A DNA stretch of 64,000 nt from Chitinophaga pinensis. Its GTDB lineage: Bacteria > Bacteroidota > Bacteroidia > NS11-12g > UBA9320. The stretch is taken from the NCBI GenBank assembly GCA_945907065.1, contig CAMDSC010000004.1:62001-126000 (forward strand), in the 5' to 3' direction. Both the position numbers and the translations under genes were made by a program. How positions within the stretch are numbered: the stretch's first letter is position 1; every line of letters starts with the position of its first letter. The notes under the pieces are model-generated. The model saw nothing but the letters and a program-made list of their open reading frames with translations. It was not told where the DNA came from and did not search any database. Below, one piece after another: positions 28,101-36,191 of the stretch.

Positions 28101-28824
28101 TAAAGGATGAAATAATAAAAAAATTGCGAAGCGAAAGACCATTAATACTGCTAAGTTCAATAAATTTATAAACTAAAAACGACAGCAGCAGTATTAAAAA
28201 AAAACCAATAAAAATCCAAGATTCACTAATGCCTTCAATATCTGTGAGATTAAAACTGGCCAAAAATTCTCCATCCTGCCACTCCATTATAAAACCCCTT
28301 TGGGTGGCACCTATTTCATAAATATAACCTCCACCTTTGTAAAAAGGATGATCTTCGGGCAATGCAGCGTTCTCAGTAAAATCGCCAGCATTATAAAGCA
28401 GGAAGCATTGAAACTGTCCCACTTTCTTTTTGCAAACTAAGTATGAGCGCTGTCCCAAATTAACTACTCCGACAGATTCCTGAAGGTTTGTAATACTTGA
28501 ATCAATAACCGCCTGATTAGAGTTCCAAAAGAAAAGGCTGTCATTTTTGGTACAAACCAAATAAAAATGTTGTTTTTTTATAGCTTTTAAAGCCGGATGG
28601 TCTGGGTTCCGCTTTTCAATGGCACTTAGTAATCCTGGATTAGCAAAAAGATTGATTGCTTGCGTTTTCTTTTTAATCAGGTGATTTTGCAATTCCGTTC
28701 CAATCTTCGCTTCTTCGGTCCTTATGTACTGATCGTCAGTGGTTTTGTCAGTAAATAAAAGCCCCACCACTAGCAGCAAAGCAATGCCAAGATAGATGTA
28801 TGGGTTTTTTAGGTGCTGTTTCAA
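25111..28824 (-). CDS. Giant NtrY-like membrane sensor histidine kinase
   Basis: A 1237-residue sensor kinase. The N-terminal helix (5-22) and a first extracytoplasmic domain (about 25-200) are followed by eight or more membrane helices (about 205-480), a second large sensor region (about 480-690), more helices near 690-715, 775-800 and 930-950, a HAMP linker (about 950-1000), HisKA with phospho-acceptor H1030 in ARQVAHEIKNPLTPMK, and an HATPase_c domain (about 1120-1237) with DNGEGMS and GMGLGLA motifs. The kinase half resembles NtrY; the sensor half is far longer than in classical NtrY. The start codon is TTG, 3 nt after the hldD stop, so the two are probably co-transcribed. No response regulator lies nearby. 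Confidence 0.92.
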   Translation of the reverse strand: MKQHLKNPYIYLGIALLLVVGLLFTDKTTDDQYIRTEEAKIGTELQNHLIKKKTQAINLFANPGLLSAIEKRNPDHPALKAIKKQHFYLVCTKNDSLFFWNSNQAVIDSSITNLQESVGVVNLGQRSYLVCKKKVGQFQCFLLYNAGDFTENAALPEDHPFYKGGGYIYEIGATQRGFIMEWQDGEFLASFNLTDIEGISESWIFIGFFLILLLSFLVYKFIELSSINGLSLRNFFIISSFTILIRILIYKRLILTSLLSSEFFNPEIYASSFLIPSFGDLVLHVVCILVIFNCFSKLKSLFLYMPGAKYQLLKATLLCIGFVFTTDLAFTIIKSLVVDSNISFHFAELPKINGYSFFGLTLIGILMGGLFYIFSFLYKRTGFKNLSRNQLIQSITISFTFYALFQTFDGHLAVISILTTIFFCTLVLVWFIFKPAIKDFYLNILVLLLISGFSAFIINYNNKKHEQEYLNVFVDKIVSNQDLEAESKFALMDQELIKEFITPQDFQNFFKRQDEYEKRIKNLFFSGYLDKYELKILSFDSTEKSINLDTRFTFKILDRLYLFESFPTTSNHFYQIKNKTGIRGYLAKFETCNLEGNFGTVFLLLQPKIIQSSHSYPDIFEDKKEQSAFDFKDYSYAIYQDIKLVSQKGDYPYRLALPVDGIGKNEDQFFSLSGYKHFINSPQLGVTVILSKRQDYLVKSFALFSFMFIFFTALGVLFALLWTSIYIARFGWQKFTSKHRNNTPLLDLLSRTVPLFSPRRQLLSSRIQVSMVGLVFFGLVVSVFFTIQYVRYNYNERQQDQLFLKLKEILNQLENEPDLPRKLRNDDRLRALVNQLSDANRIDLNIFDRSGLLLASTQPAIYTQYLLAPVMHPEAFYKLRTENASQLLQKEKVTDFEYLSGYVPLFDDEKVIKAYLNLPYFTEKSEIDKEISSFLVSLINIYFLLLLIAIIIAYFIGQRISLPLQLIREKLSQTSISSKNEIIEWKRDDEIGQLVKQYNKMVMELEESAHKLSESEREGAWKEMARQVAHEIKNPLTPMKLNIQHLQRAWGSDKEKLDATFKRVTAILIEQIESLSRLATEFSSFGKMPTDQFIDCRIDEILPSTIHLFEQSENVEFIYDKNLEQAIVHTDPDQIRRVFTNILKNAIQSIPSEKEGVISIKYSVKNKEVLITINDNGEGMSDDIKAKIFVPSFSTKNSGMGLGLAISKKIIENSHGKIWFSSQKGKGSQFYISLPIK

Positions 28825-28827
28825 AGG

Positions 28828-29790
28828 TTAATAAAAAGTGTTAGTCAACAAATAATTATTGATATAATCATTCACAGCAGTTTCTAATGAAGTGAATGGT
28901 TTATTGTAGCCTGTATTTATGAGCTTTTGCATTTTGGCTTCGGTAAAGTATTGATATTTTTCGCGAATATCTTCAGGTATGTCTATATAATTTATAATTA
29001 CAGGTTTATTTAAAGCTTTAAAAATTGCTTTTGCCAAGTCATTCCAACTGCGGGCTTGGCCGGTTCCTAAATTATAAATAGCACTTTGAGGTTGTGTTTT
29101 GTATAAATACATTAGCACATCCAGCACATCTTTTACATAAATAAAATCTCGAACTTGCTCGCCATCCTTGTAATCAGGGATATGGCTGCGAAATAATTTT
29201 ATTAATTCATGCTCCTTTATTTGAGTGGTGCCATGCATTATCACCGAAGCCATTCGGCCTTTATGATATTCATTAGGACCAAAGACATTAAAAAATTTAA
29301 GACCTGCCCAAAATGGTGGTGTTTCGGTTTGTTGTATAGCACACAAATCAAAATTCTGCTTGCTTTGGCCATAAGGATTAAGGGGTTTTAGTTGAGCTAT
29401 TCCATCGTGATTATCATCAAACCCGTTTTCAGCCAAACCATAAGTAGCAGCCGATGAAGCATAAATAAATGGTACTTTATTTTGGGTGCAATAGTTCCAA
29501 AGTTTGGTGGTGTAATCGGTATTTAATTTATGAAGTAATTCAGTGTCAAATTCAGTGGTATCAGTTCGTGCACCTATATGAAATACAAAATCAAGCATAC
29601 CCCATTGCCCAGGATTTTTGATAAATTCAAATCGGTCTATTTGTTTAAAAATATCCTTTCCTTCTAGGTTTTTGTTTTTGACGGCATCCGTAAAATCATC
29701 TACAGCCAACACCGGGCCCAAGCCTTCGATATTCAATCTTTTTATAAGGCAACTGCCAATAAAACCTGCAGCACCTGTTACAACTATCAT
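28828..29790 (-). CDS. hldD: ADP-L-glycero-D-manno-heptose-6-epimerase
   Basis: A 320-residue NAD(P)-dependent extended SDR that converts ADP-D-glycero- to ADP-L-glycero-D-manno-heptose for the LPS inner core. The Rossmann motif GAAGFIGS is at residues 6-13, the SSAATYG region and catalytic Y-x3-K (YGQSK) near 140, and FNVFGPNEYHKGRMASV is the HldD-specific block. The length is typical. A near-consensus -7 box (TTATTTTG) lies about 10 nt upstream. The kinase gene follows after 3 nt. Confidence 0.93.
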   Translation of the reverse strand: MIVVTGAAGFIGSCLIKRLNIEGLGPVLAVDDFTDAVKNKNLEGKDIFKQIDRFEFIKNPGQWGMLDFVFHIGARTDTTEFDTELLHKLNTDYTTKLWNYCTQNKVPFIYASSAATYGLAENGFDDNHDGIAQLKPLNPYGQSKQNFDLCAIQQTETPPFWAGLKFFNVFGPNEYHKGRMASVIMHGTTQIKEHELIKLFRSHIPDYKDGEQVRDFIYVKDVLDVLMYLYKTQPQSAIYNLGTGQARSWNDLAKAIFKALNKPVIINYIDIPEDIREKYQYFTEAKMQKLINTGYNKPFTSLETAVNDYINNYLLTNTFY

Positions 29791-30031
29791 TATGTGTGCA
29801 AAATAACACTTTTTGGATTTACGATTTCTTTAATTTTGATAACTTGGATATGAAATATATTAGAAAGCTTTTGGTGGATAGGCCTTATAGAAAATTAAAC
29901 ATATATAACACCCTGTTTTTTGAATATGAGCCTGAATTTGTCACAGGTATATTTTAAGATTTAACTAAATTGTAAACTCCTAAATTTGGTAATTAATTTT
30001 TAGATTTTGTCAATAAATAAAATCTATAGTT
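29791..30031. other. AT-rich intergenic stretch with one small open frame
   Basis: Together with the repeat at 30032-30110 this makes a 319-nt gap. The only coding signal is the 35-codon frame described separately. No tRNA, terminator or longer frame is seen. Confidence 0.6.
29850..29957 (+). CDS. Possible 35-residue small protein
   Basis: An ATG frame of 35 codons encodes a basic-aromatic peptide (starts MKYIRKLLVDRPYRKL, ends EFVTGIF). A perfect TAATTTTG box lies at 29831-29838, 11 nt before the ATG, with TTTG 15 nt further up (spacing shorter than ideal). It matches nothing I recognise. It may be a real small gene, a gene remnant, or chance. Confidence 0.25.
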   Translation: MKYIRKLLVDRPYRKLNIYNTLFFEYEPEFVTGIF

Positions 30032-30110
30032 GTGATTCTCATTTCGATGAATGAGAAACCTTTAGAAGTCATTTTTTAGATTTTTCCTATCGTAGGAATA
30101 ACAGAATCAC
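30032..30110. repeat. Multi-hairpin interspersed repeat, copy C
   Basis: A 79-bp element bounded by perfect 8-bp inverted repeats GTGATTCT (30032-30039) and AGAATCAC (30103-30110). It contains TTCTCATT/AATGAGAA and TTCCTA/TAGGAA hairpins and is a diverged copy of the element at 49726-49792. Its last base is part of the stop codon complement of the CotH-type gene. Confidence 0.7.
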
Positions 30111-33100
30111 TATTCTTTCTCTACCCTAAAATACCTGCTACTTCCCTCCGTTTTTAAACTAAAAATATAAACTCCCGAACCAAATGAACTGGTATTTAAC
30201 CGTGTCATTTTTTCAAAGGTTTTGGTTTTTAAGACTTCTTTTCCACTTATTGTATAAATCGTTAACTCAGCATTCACGGGGCTTTCAATCATTATATAAT
30301 TTGAAATTGGGTTGGGGTATAAATTAAATCCACTTTGCAAAGAAGAGGTAATTCCTTCGGTAGACTTTTTATTTACGGTTATTAAAACATAGTCCGTTTG
30401 GCTGCATTGATTGGTATCGGTTCCGGTTACTTTATAATTGGTTGTTATAGGCGGTGAAGCAATTATGCTATCGTCAGACAGCTGTATCCATGTGTTGGGT
30501 GTCCACACATAACTTTTGGCTCCTGATATTTTTATTATGGCACTTTGCCCTTCTTCAATGGTATCGGCCTTTGGAGTAAGGGTTAATATTGGTAATTCGT
30601 TCACTTTTATTTTAACAAAAATGGTATCCATACACAAGCTTCCTAAAGTGGCAATTACCCGATAATCAGTAGTAGCGGAGGGTGAAGCAATTACCGAAGA
30701 TGAAGTTGTTGAATTTAAACCTATGCCTGGCGACCATTTGTAACCATACGAACCACCAATTAAATCAATATTGGTTTGCTGGCCTTTGCAAATACTGGTA
30801 TTTCCAACGGCACTAAAAGATATTTCAGGATAAACATTTATAGTGATATTCGCCGAATCGTTACATCCATATTTATTACGTCCTAAAACCTTGTAATTTG
30901 TATTAACCTTTGGAGAAACATTAACAGTAGTAAAACTGGAACCTCCAAAATCTGTGGTTTTTTGCCATGAATAATTACTTCCTTTTTTTGCCGTGAGCCA
31001 TGCACTAGTTCCATAGCAAAGTTGTGTGGAAGTAGCATCAATGCTAAGCGGAGCATTTGGAAAATCATAAACGGAATAGGATGCTGTATCCAAACAACCA
31101 AAGTCGGATGTGCCAATTGCGGTGTAGGTTGTGTTTTGTGGTTGCACCATAACCGAGTTTCCGGTGTAGGTTTTTATTCCAACTGCCGGCAACCATTGGT
31201 AAGTGAAAGCTCCTTTGGCAATAAGCATTGTGGAGTCATAACGGCAAATGGAATCTTTAACTGCTGAAATAATAACCACTGGTTTTTTATTGATTTTTAC
31301 CACAACAAAGGCCGAATCTTTGCAACCAATTGAATCTGTAATATTTACCTTATAGGTTATATTGTAAGTTGGTTTGGCTTTCACTTTATTGCCAAAGGCC
31401 GTGTCTAAACCAGTCGTTGGCGACCATTGATACGTTTTGGCTCCTGCTGAAACCATTAGGGAGGTATAGGAGCCTTCGCAAAACGAAGTATTTCCGATAA
31501 TTGTTTTAGCGGGTAATGGTAAAACTTTAATCGTAACATAAGTACTATCCATGCAGCCGGCCTTGGTTTGCATCACCACTTTATAAGTTGTTGTTGCGCT
31601 TGGGGTAGCAATTACCTCACGACCTGTAGTTACATTTAATCCTGAAGCCGGCGACCATTTATAACTTGCGCCAACACCATCAGCAAATAATTTAGTCGAT
31701 TGATATTTACAAACCGAAGTTTTTTCAGCAAATAAAGCAACGCGTGGTTGGCAGGTATTTACTTTTTTGCAATCCACAGATAGCTCTGCATCAATCCATT
31801 CACATCGTTTTTTAATCCAGCTTTTTAATGAATCTACTTCTTCTTTCATTGAATAGCATAAAGGACTTGGATTAGGCCAAATATAAACACCCATTACCGG
31901 CCAGCGATCAAAATTGCGATAGGAGGCTTCTTCTAATCTTTTATAATTGGAATCAATAAAATTATTAATGCTATAAAGGCTTAGGGTGGATTGCCGCAAC
32001 TGATTCCATCTGCAGTAATAATCTTTTACATAAGCAGTATCTGCCCTAAACCGTTTCCACCAAAATGGAGCACCACCTGAAAGATCAATTTCCCAACCCT
32101 GTGGGCTTGAGCTATTATTATAATCGGCATTGTTCCAAGCTAAATTAAAATCCCAAATAGGACCCATTTTTAACTTGCCTCCTTTTGTGTCTTTTTCTTT
32201 AAATAAATAAGTGCTCAATCGGTAGCCATCCACATTTTTGCTTATTTCATTCATTATAGATAAGTCAATAAAAGTACTTACATCTGTGTATTTCCTGAAA
32301 CCTGTGGTAGGGTTTTGAAACTGTGAGCCTGCCAATGAGGTTTCAAACGTAGAAATGAAATTTTGAATATAGGCTATTTGTTGTTTCACCATATCATCTC
32401 CATTGGGATAATCGTATTGAAAATAAACGCCGTTAGATGAAAATCCGCCGTTATTATTTCCTGTAGTTTTATCTATTTTAAGAATATATCCACCTGTAAC
32501 ATCAGTACCTGTGGTGTCTTTTGGCAAAAGCTTACTAATATCAACACGGTTTTTATCGCGCTTTACTTTTTCTAATAACACATAAATTCCCTGATAACTT
32601 CCGTTAATAAATAATTCAACATATCTATGTCGTGTAGCATATCTGCCAGTTCTGCGAGCCAGTTCATATGTAAGTACATCTCGCATTAAGGATTTGTCGT
32701 TATAAGTTGCATTAAGCACCCAATCGTGTTCTTCGGGTAATCCCAATAGTGAAACATTGGTGTCCAATTGGCTTTTCATTACCGTAGTAAATCCAAAAGG
32801 TTTTTTTGGAAACGATTGTGAAGAGGAACCTCTGGTTTCGATAGTGATACCATATTTATAAAACTTGCCTGAATCACTTAAGGCATTAATATTATTGGAA
32901 TTATTTATAATCCTCATTTCCGACCATATGCGAGGTTCATCATTAATCCCCTTGCCATGAGTATTTATAAGCATTAAAGGTAAATTAGAATTAATAAATG
33001 GCTCGATTTGAGAAGGGGTTGTGGTGAAAATAATATTCCAGTTAGTCAAACTACCGGTATCTTTATTTCGCTTTGTATCTACTACTAAAAGCATCCATTC

Positions 33101-33508
33101 ACCATTAGGATTTTGGCCGTTATTGATAACTCCAAGGGAGCCTTCGGGCTTATAACTGCCGTTAAAAGGGGCTTTGCCAATGCTTATTTTAGGATTTACA
33201 TTATTTGTAAAGACACAATTATCATAGTTTTTTCCGTTTCCACCGTTACCTGTGCTAAGTTCAATTACAGTTTTATCGGGGGCAATAAGAAATATATTTA
33301 AATCAGCATCAAACTGATGTTTAATATTGAGGGTAACCCCCATTAAACCAAATTTGTTATTTGTGGAACTTGCTAAACCTGATACAGTTTGTTTATAAAA
33401 ATTTTGGGAAGCATCGTCTCTTATTTTGCCGCCATATCCTGTAAATACTTGGGAGTAGCTAATAAAAGCAAATAGTTGAAGAGATAATAGAAGTAATAGT
33501 TTTTGCAT
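30110..33508 (-). CDS. Secreted P-domain / CotH-kinase protein with T9SS type A signal
   Basis: A 1132-residue exported protein. Signal peptide (1-19, ending SYSQ); a proprotein-convertase P domain (about 22-160); a CotH kinase-like domain (about 170-560) with RGSSSQSFPKKPFG, SLMRDVLTYELARRTG and GPIWDFNLAWNN; five or six Ig/PKD-like domains each with a CxxSTYKV or similar core (about 600-1045); and a T9SS type A sorting domain from NLYPNPISNYIMI to the end. CotH proteins are atypical protein kinases of spore coats; in secreted bacterial forms the substrate is unknown. A perfect TACCTTTG box lies 22 nt upstream. The stop codon overlaps the repeat at 30032-30110. Confidence 0.9.
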   Translation of the reverse strand: MQKLLLLLSLQLFAFISYSQVFTGYGGKIRDDASQNFYKQTVSGLASSTNNKFGLMGVTLNIKHQFDADLNIFLIAPDKTVIELSTGNGGNGKNYDNCVFTNNVNPKISIGKAPFNGSYKPEGSLGVINNGQNPNGEWMLLVVDTKRNKDTGSLTNWNIIFTTTPSQIEPFINSNLPLMLINTHGKGINDEPRIWSEMRIINNSNNINALSDSGKFYKYGITIETRGSSSQSFPKKPFGFTTVMKSQLDTNVSLLGLPEEHDWVLNATYNDKSLMRDVLTYELARRTGRYATRHRYVELFINGSYQGIYVLLEKVKRDKNRVDISKLLPKDTTGTDVTGGYILKIDKTTGNNNGGFSSNGVYFQYDYPNGDDMVKQQIAYIQNFISTFETSLAGSQFQNPTTGFRKYTDVSTFIDLSIMNEISKNVDGYRLSTYLFKEKDTKGGKLKMGPIWDFNLAWNNADYNNSSSPQGWEIDLSGGAPFWWKRFRADTAYVKDYYCRWNQLRQSTLSLYSINNFIDSNYKRLEEASYRNFDRWPVMGVYIWPNPSPLCYSMKEEVDSLKSWIKKRCEWIDAELSVDCKKVNTCQPRVALFAEKTSVCKYQSTKLFADGVGASYKWSPASGLNVTTGREVIATPSATTTYKVVMQTKAGCMDSTYVTIKVLPLPAKTIIGNTSFCEGSYTSLMVSAGAKTYQWSPTTGLDTAFGNKVKAKPTYNITYKVNITDSIGCKDSAFVVVKINKKPVVIISAVKDSICRYDSTMLIAKGAFTYQWLPAVGIKTYTGNSVMVQPQNTTYTAIGTSDFGCLDTASYSVYDFPNAPLSIDATSTQLCYGTSAWLTAKKGSNYSWQKTTDFGGSSFTTVNVSPKVNTNYKVLGRNKYGCNDSANITINVYPEISFSAVGNTSICKGQQTNIDLIGGSYGYKWSPGIGLNSTTSSSVIASPSATTDYRVIATLGSLCMDTIFVKIKVNELPILTLTPKADTIEEGQSAIIKISGAKSYVWTPNTWIQLSDDSIIASPPITTNYKVTGTDTNQCSQTDYVLITVNKKSTEGITSSLQSGFNLYPNPISNYIMIESPVNAELTIYTISGKEVLKTKTFEKMTRLNTSSFGSGVYIFSLKTEGSSRYFRVEKE

Positions 33509-33530
33509 TTTCAGAATAATATCGAAAACC

Positions 33531-33538
33531 CAAAGGTA
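33531..33538 (-). promoter_or_regulatory. -7 promoter box of CotH-type gene
   Basis: Perfect TAnnTTTG (TACCTTTG, minus strand), 22 nt before the ATG at 33508. Confidence 0.5.
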
Positions 33539-33607
33539 ACAATATTTGTGATTTTAGGTTTATAATCTTAAATGGTTCACACAAACCATCGAAGTTTTTC
33601 ATTGAAA

Positions 33608-34930
33608 TTATTTTTTGAGTAAACATTGTCTGAATTCCAATCCTTTTTCACCATATACTTCTACATAATATACTCCGCTTTTTTTATCTGATATATCAAT
33701 TTTGTAATTAGAAACGGTATTCATTAGTTTTAAATCCAAAACTATTTTTCCCTGAATATCAGTCATCACTATTTTTTTAATTGAGGTGCTTTTTTGGTTT
33801 TCAATTGTTACAAAATCGTTGGCAGGATTGGGGTATAATCTGTAATTGTTAATGTTGTTTTTATTGGTGGCAATACTAGTGGTGTTGCACATTACAGCCT
33901 TAAGTTTTATAAAAATGGTATCGTTCATTAAAAAAGGAACTTCACTGCTATTGGGCGCATTTCCCATTCGTATAACTACTAAATTTTGACTTGGGATGAT
34001 ATTCAATAACTGTCCGTTTTTACCCATGGCCGAATACATATCTGCCGGAGAGTTTGGATTTAAAGAACCAGGCAAAACCAACTGTAAGCCAGGAGCCATA
34101 AAATTCTTTTTGCCATTGAGCCACCACAAATAACCATAAGAATTATTTAAGGTTTGTGAGGGAGTTATCATTTGGTTAAAATAGGTTTGGTCCCTCATTA
34201 TTTTAGTGCCATTCCAATCGCCTTTGTTCAGCATTAATAGCCCAAAACGTGCAAAACTTCGAGCATTACTAATATATACGTTGTCGTAATCAATTTTTAA
34301 AAAAAGCCCGTTCATACCAGTTGGGGTTTTTAGTTTGGTGGATAAATAAGTATTTAAATTTTTTCCGGTACTAGTTTCAATCACTTTATCTAACATGGTA
34401 TAAGGCCCGTTGTGATAGGCCCATCGAGTTCCAGCATCGGCTTTGTATTTGAGGCAACTATCTAATGTGCAATGGTTATCGGCTACTCCGTCATCCAATC
34501 CCGAGGTCATGGTAAGTTGATTTCGAATAGTTATCATATTTTCTTTAGCCAGTGTCTCTTTTGTCCAACCTTTTCCAAGATATTTTGAAGAGGTATCTGT
34601 AATTTTTAAATAACCATCTTCTTGCGCCAAACCCACGGCAAATGAAGTAAGTGTTTTTCCGGCAGATGCCCAGTACCAAAGGCTGTCTTTGGTAAATTTT
34701 CCAAAATATTTTTCAATCACAATTTTTCCATCCTTCAAAACAATGAACGCTTTTGAATTTCGGTTTTCCAAAAAATTATAAAGTGGTCCGGTCTTATCTC
34801 TGCACCAACCCAAACTTTCCATCGAAGCTGTATCCCAAGTTGTTCCTGCAGTTGGCGGAAAATAAAGGGATTGGCTTTGGGAAACCTGAAAATAGAAAAT
34901 GGAGATTAGGAGGAGGGTTTTTTTGATCAT
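33608..34930 (-). CDS. Secreted serine hydrolase (class C beta-lactamase fold), T9SS type A
   Basis: A 440-residue exported hydrolase of the beta-lactamase/transpeptidase-like (S12) group. Signal peptide about 1-20 (MIKKTLLLISIFYFQVSQSQ); active site S89-A-G-K92 (SxxK); Y172-H-N174 as the YxN motif; C-terminal T9SS type A domain from YRLYPNPANDFVTIE. It may be an esterase, peptidase or amidase; the substrate cannot be told. An upstream GTG/ATG extension to 34978 is rejected because the TATTTTTG promoter box lies inside it, 20 nt before the ATG used here. Confidence 0.9.
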   Translation of the reverse strand: MIKKTLLLISIFYFQVSQSQSLYFPPTAGTTWDTASMESLGWCRDKTGPLYNFLENRNSKAFIVLKDGKIVIEKYFGKFTKDSLWYWASAGKTLTSFAVGLAQEDGYLKITDTSSKYLGKGWTKETLAKENMITIRNQLTMTSGLDDGVADNHCTLDSCLKYKADAGTRWAYHNGPYTMLDKVIETSTGKNLNTYLSTKLKTPTGMNGLFLKIDYDNVYISNARSFARFGLLMLNKGDWNGTKIMRDQTYFNQMITPSQTLNNSYGYLWWLNGKKNFMAPGLQLVLPGSLNPNSPADMYSAMGKNGQLLNIIPSQNLVVIRMGNAPNSSEVPFLMNDTIFIKLKAVMCNTTSIATNKNNINNYRLYPNPANDFVTIENQKSTSIKKIVMTDIQGKIVLDLKLMNTVSNYKIDISDKKSGVYYVEVYGEKGLEFRQCLLKK

Positions 34931-34950
34931 TTCTTTAGGGATTTGTTTTA

Positions 34951-34979
34951 CAAAAATAAGGAATTGGGGGTTTGACAAA
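34951..34979 (-). promoter_or_regulatory. Promoter of serine hydrolase gene
   Basis: On the minus strand, TTTG (34979-34976), a 17-nt spacer and a perfect TATTTTTG box (34958-34951), 20 nt before the ATG at 34930. Confidence 0.6.
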
Positions 34980-34999
34980 ATTGAGTTGGGATTTATTCA

Positions 35000-35230
35000 T
35001 TATTTCTTCAACGGCCACAACAACTTTTCCAAACCATTTATCTTTATCTCATAAATGGTAGAAAGTTGCATGCCCAGCTTACCCGGTGGAAATCCTTTGC
35101 TGTGATACCATTCCAAATAATGCACAGGAATATCGCATAGCAATTTGCCTTTGTATTTGCCATAAGGCATTTGGGTTTTTACCAAATCAAGCAATATGTT
35201 AGGGTCGGGCAATAGAGGGTTGTGAAGCAT
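35000..35230 (-). CDS. DUF3820 family protein
   Basis: A 76-residue protein with the DUF3820 signature: MPYGKYKGKLLCDIP, LEWYHSKGFPPGKLG and a C-terminal NGLEKLLWPL. The function is not established; the family has been described as putative quorum-sensing-regulated virulence factors, which is weak evidence. The ATG at 35230 is chosen because a perfect TAATTTTG box (35250-35243) ends 12 nt upstream; longer starts up to 35269 would place the promoter in the coding region. Confidence 0.82.
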   Translation of the reverse strand: MLHNPLLPDPNILLDLVKTQMPYGKYKGKLLCDIPVHYLEWYHSKGFPPGKLGMQLSTIYEIKINGLEKLLWPLKK

Positions 35231-35242
35231 AAAGTACATTTT

Positions 35243-35250
35243 CAAAATTA
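35243..35250 (-). promoter_or_regulatory. -7 promoter box of DUF3820 gene
   Basis: Perfect TAnnTTTG (TAATTTTG, minus strand), 12 nt before the chosen ATG. It decides the start. Confidence 0.5.
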
Positions 35251-35342
35251 ACAGAATAAGCCACATCATTTTGATTTTTATAGAGCATTTTGAACAATTT
35301 TGAGACGAGGTTGTTACCTAAATTGGTAAATCATTTAAATAG

Positions 35343-35376
35343 TTTGCCAAAATTCAAATCCTAAAAATTACCTTTG
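35343..35376 (+). promoter_or_regulatory. Promoter of desaturase gene
   Basis: TTTG (35343-35346), a 22-nt spacer and a perfect TACCTTTG (35369-35376), 17 nt before the ATG at 35394. Confidence 0.65.
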
Positions 35377-35393
35377 CAACCCTTTATAAATTA

Positions 35394-36137
35394 ATGATCA
35401 TAGCAATTTTCTTCATCCTCCACTGGTATCTTTCACTTTTCGGACAAACCTTTTATTTGCATCGTTATGCTGCCCACAAAATGTTTACAATGAACAAATT
35501 TTGGGAAAAATTCTTCTACATTTTTGCATGGGTAGCGCAAGGCTCATCCTACTTAAATGCCAGGGCTTATGCCATTCTTCACCGCATGCATCATGCTTAT
35601 AGCGATACTGAGCAAGACCCTCATACGCCTCATTTTTTCAAAGAAGTTTTTAGTATGATGGTTCATACTGGTAAAATTTATAACGGTTTATTAAAAGGAA
35701 CTATAAAGCCTGATGACCAATTTGAAAACAATTATCCGGTATATCCTAAAATTGATAAAATAGCCGACAATTGGTTGGTTCGCATAGCTTTCGGACTTTC
35801 GTATGTTGCTTTTTATGTTGCTTTTGCCACCCATTGGTGGATGTATTTATTATTGCCTATCCATTTTTTGATGGGTCCGGTGCATGGTGCTATTGTAAAT
35901 TGGGCAGGTCATAAATATGGCTATCGTAATTTTAATGAACCTGATAAATCCAGAAATACATTATTTATCGACTTTCTTTTATTAGGTGAATTATTTCAAA
36001 ACAACCATCATCATGATGGAATGCGTCCCAACTTTGCTGCCAAATGGTGGGAAATAGACCCTGTTTATCCCGTAATTTTATTATTGGATAAATTGCATAT
36101 TGTAAAATTGGTAAAACCTCCCTTACCGTCAGCTTAA
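35394..36137 (+). CDS. Membrane acyl-CoA/fatty-acid desaturase
   Basis: A 247-residue integral membrane di-iron desaturase. The three histidine boxes are H23-x4-H28 (YLHRYAAHK), H63-x2-H66-H67 (HRMHHAYSDTEQDPHTP) and NNHHHDGMRPNF near 210. About four membrane segments surround them. It probably inserts a double bond (delta-9 type) into fatty acyl chains to adjust membrane fluidity. No cytochrome b5 domain is fused, so an external electron donor is needed. dxs follows on the same strand but appears to have its own promoter. Confidence 0.9.
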   Translation: MIIAIFFILHWYLSLFGQTFYLHRYAAHKMFTMNKFWEKFFYIFAWVAQGSSYLNARAYAILHRMHHAYSDTEQDPHTPHFFKEVFSMMVHTGKIYNGLLKGTIKPDDQFENNYPVYPKIDKIADNWLVRIAFGLSYVAFYVAFATHWWMYLLLPIHFLMGPVHGAIVNWAGHKYGYRNFNEPDKSRNTLFIDFLLLGELFQNNHHHDGMRPNFAAKWWEIDPVYPVILLLDKLHIVKLVKPPLPSA

Positions 36138-36155
36138 GCTAACGGCAATAGAAAA

Positions 36156-36186
36156 TTGCTATTACCCCCCAAATCACGCAACTTTG
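36156..36186 (+). promoter_or_regulatory. Probable promoter of dxs
   Basis: TTG (36156-36158), a 20-nt spacer and CAACTTTG (36179-36186, one mismatch to TAnnTTTG), 5 nt before the TTG at 36192. It falls within the longer possible reading frame and favours the shorter start. Confidence 0.45.
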
Positions 36187-36191
36187 TGGCG

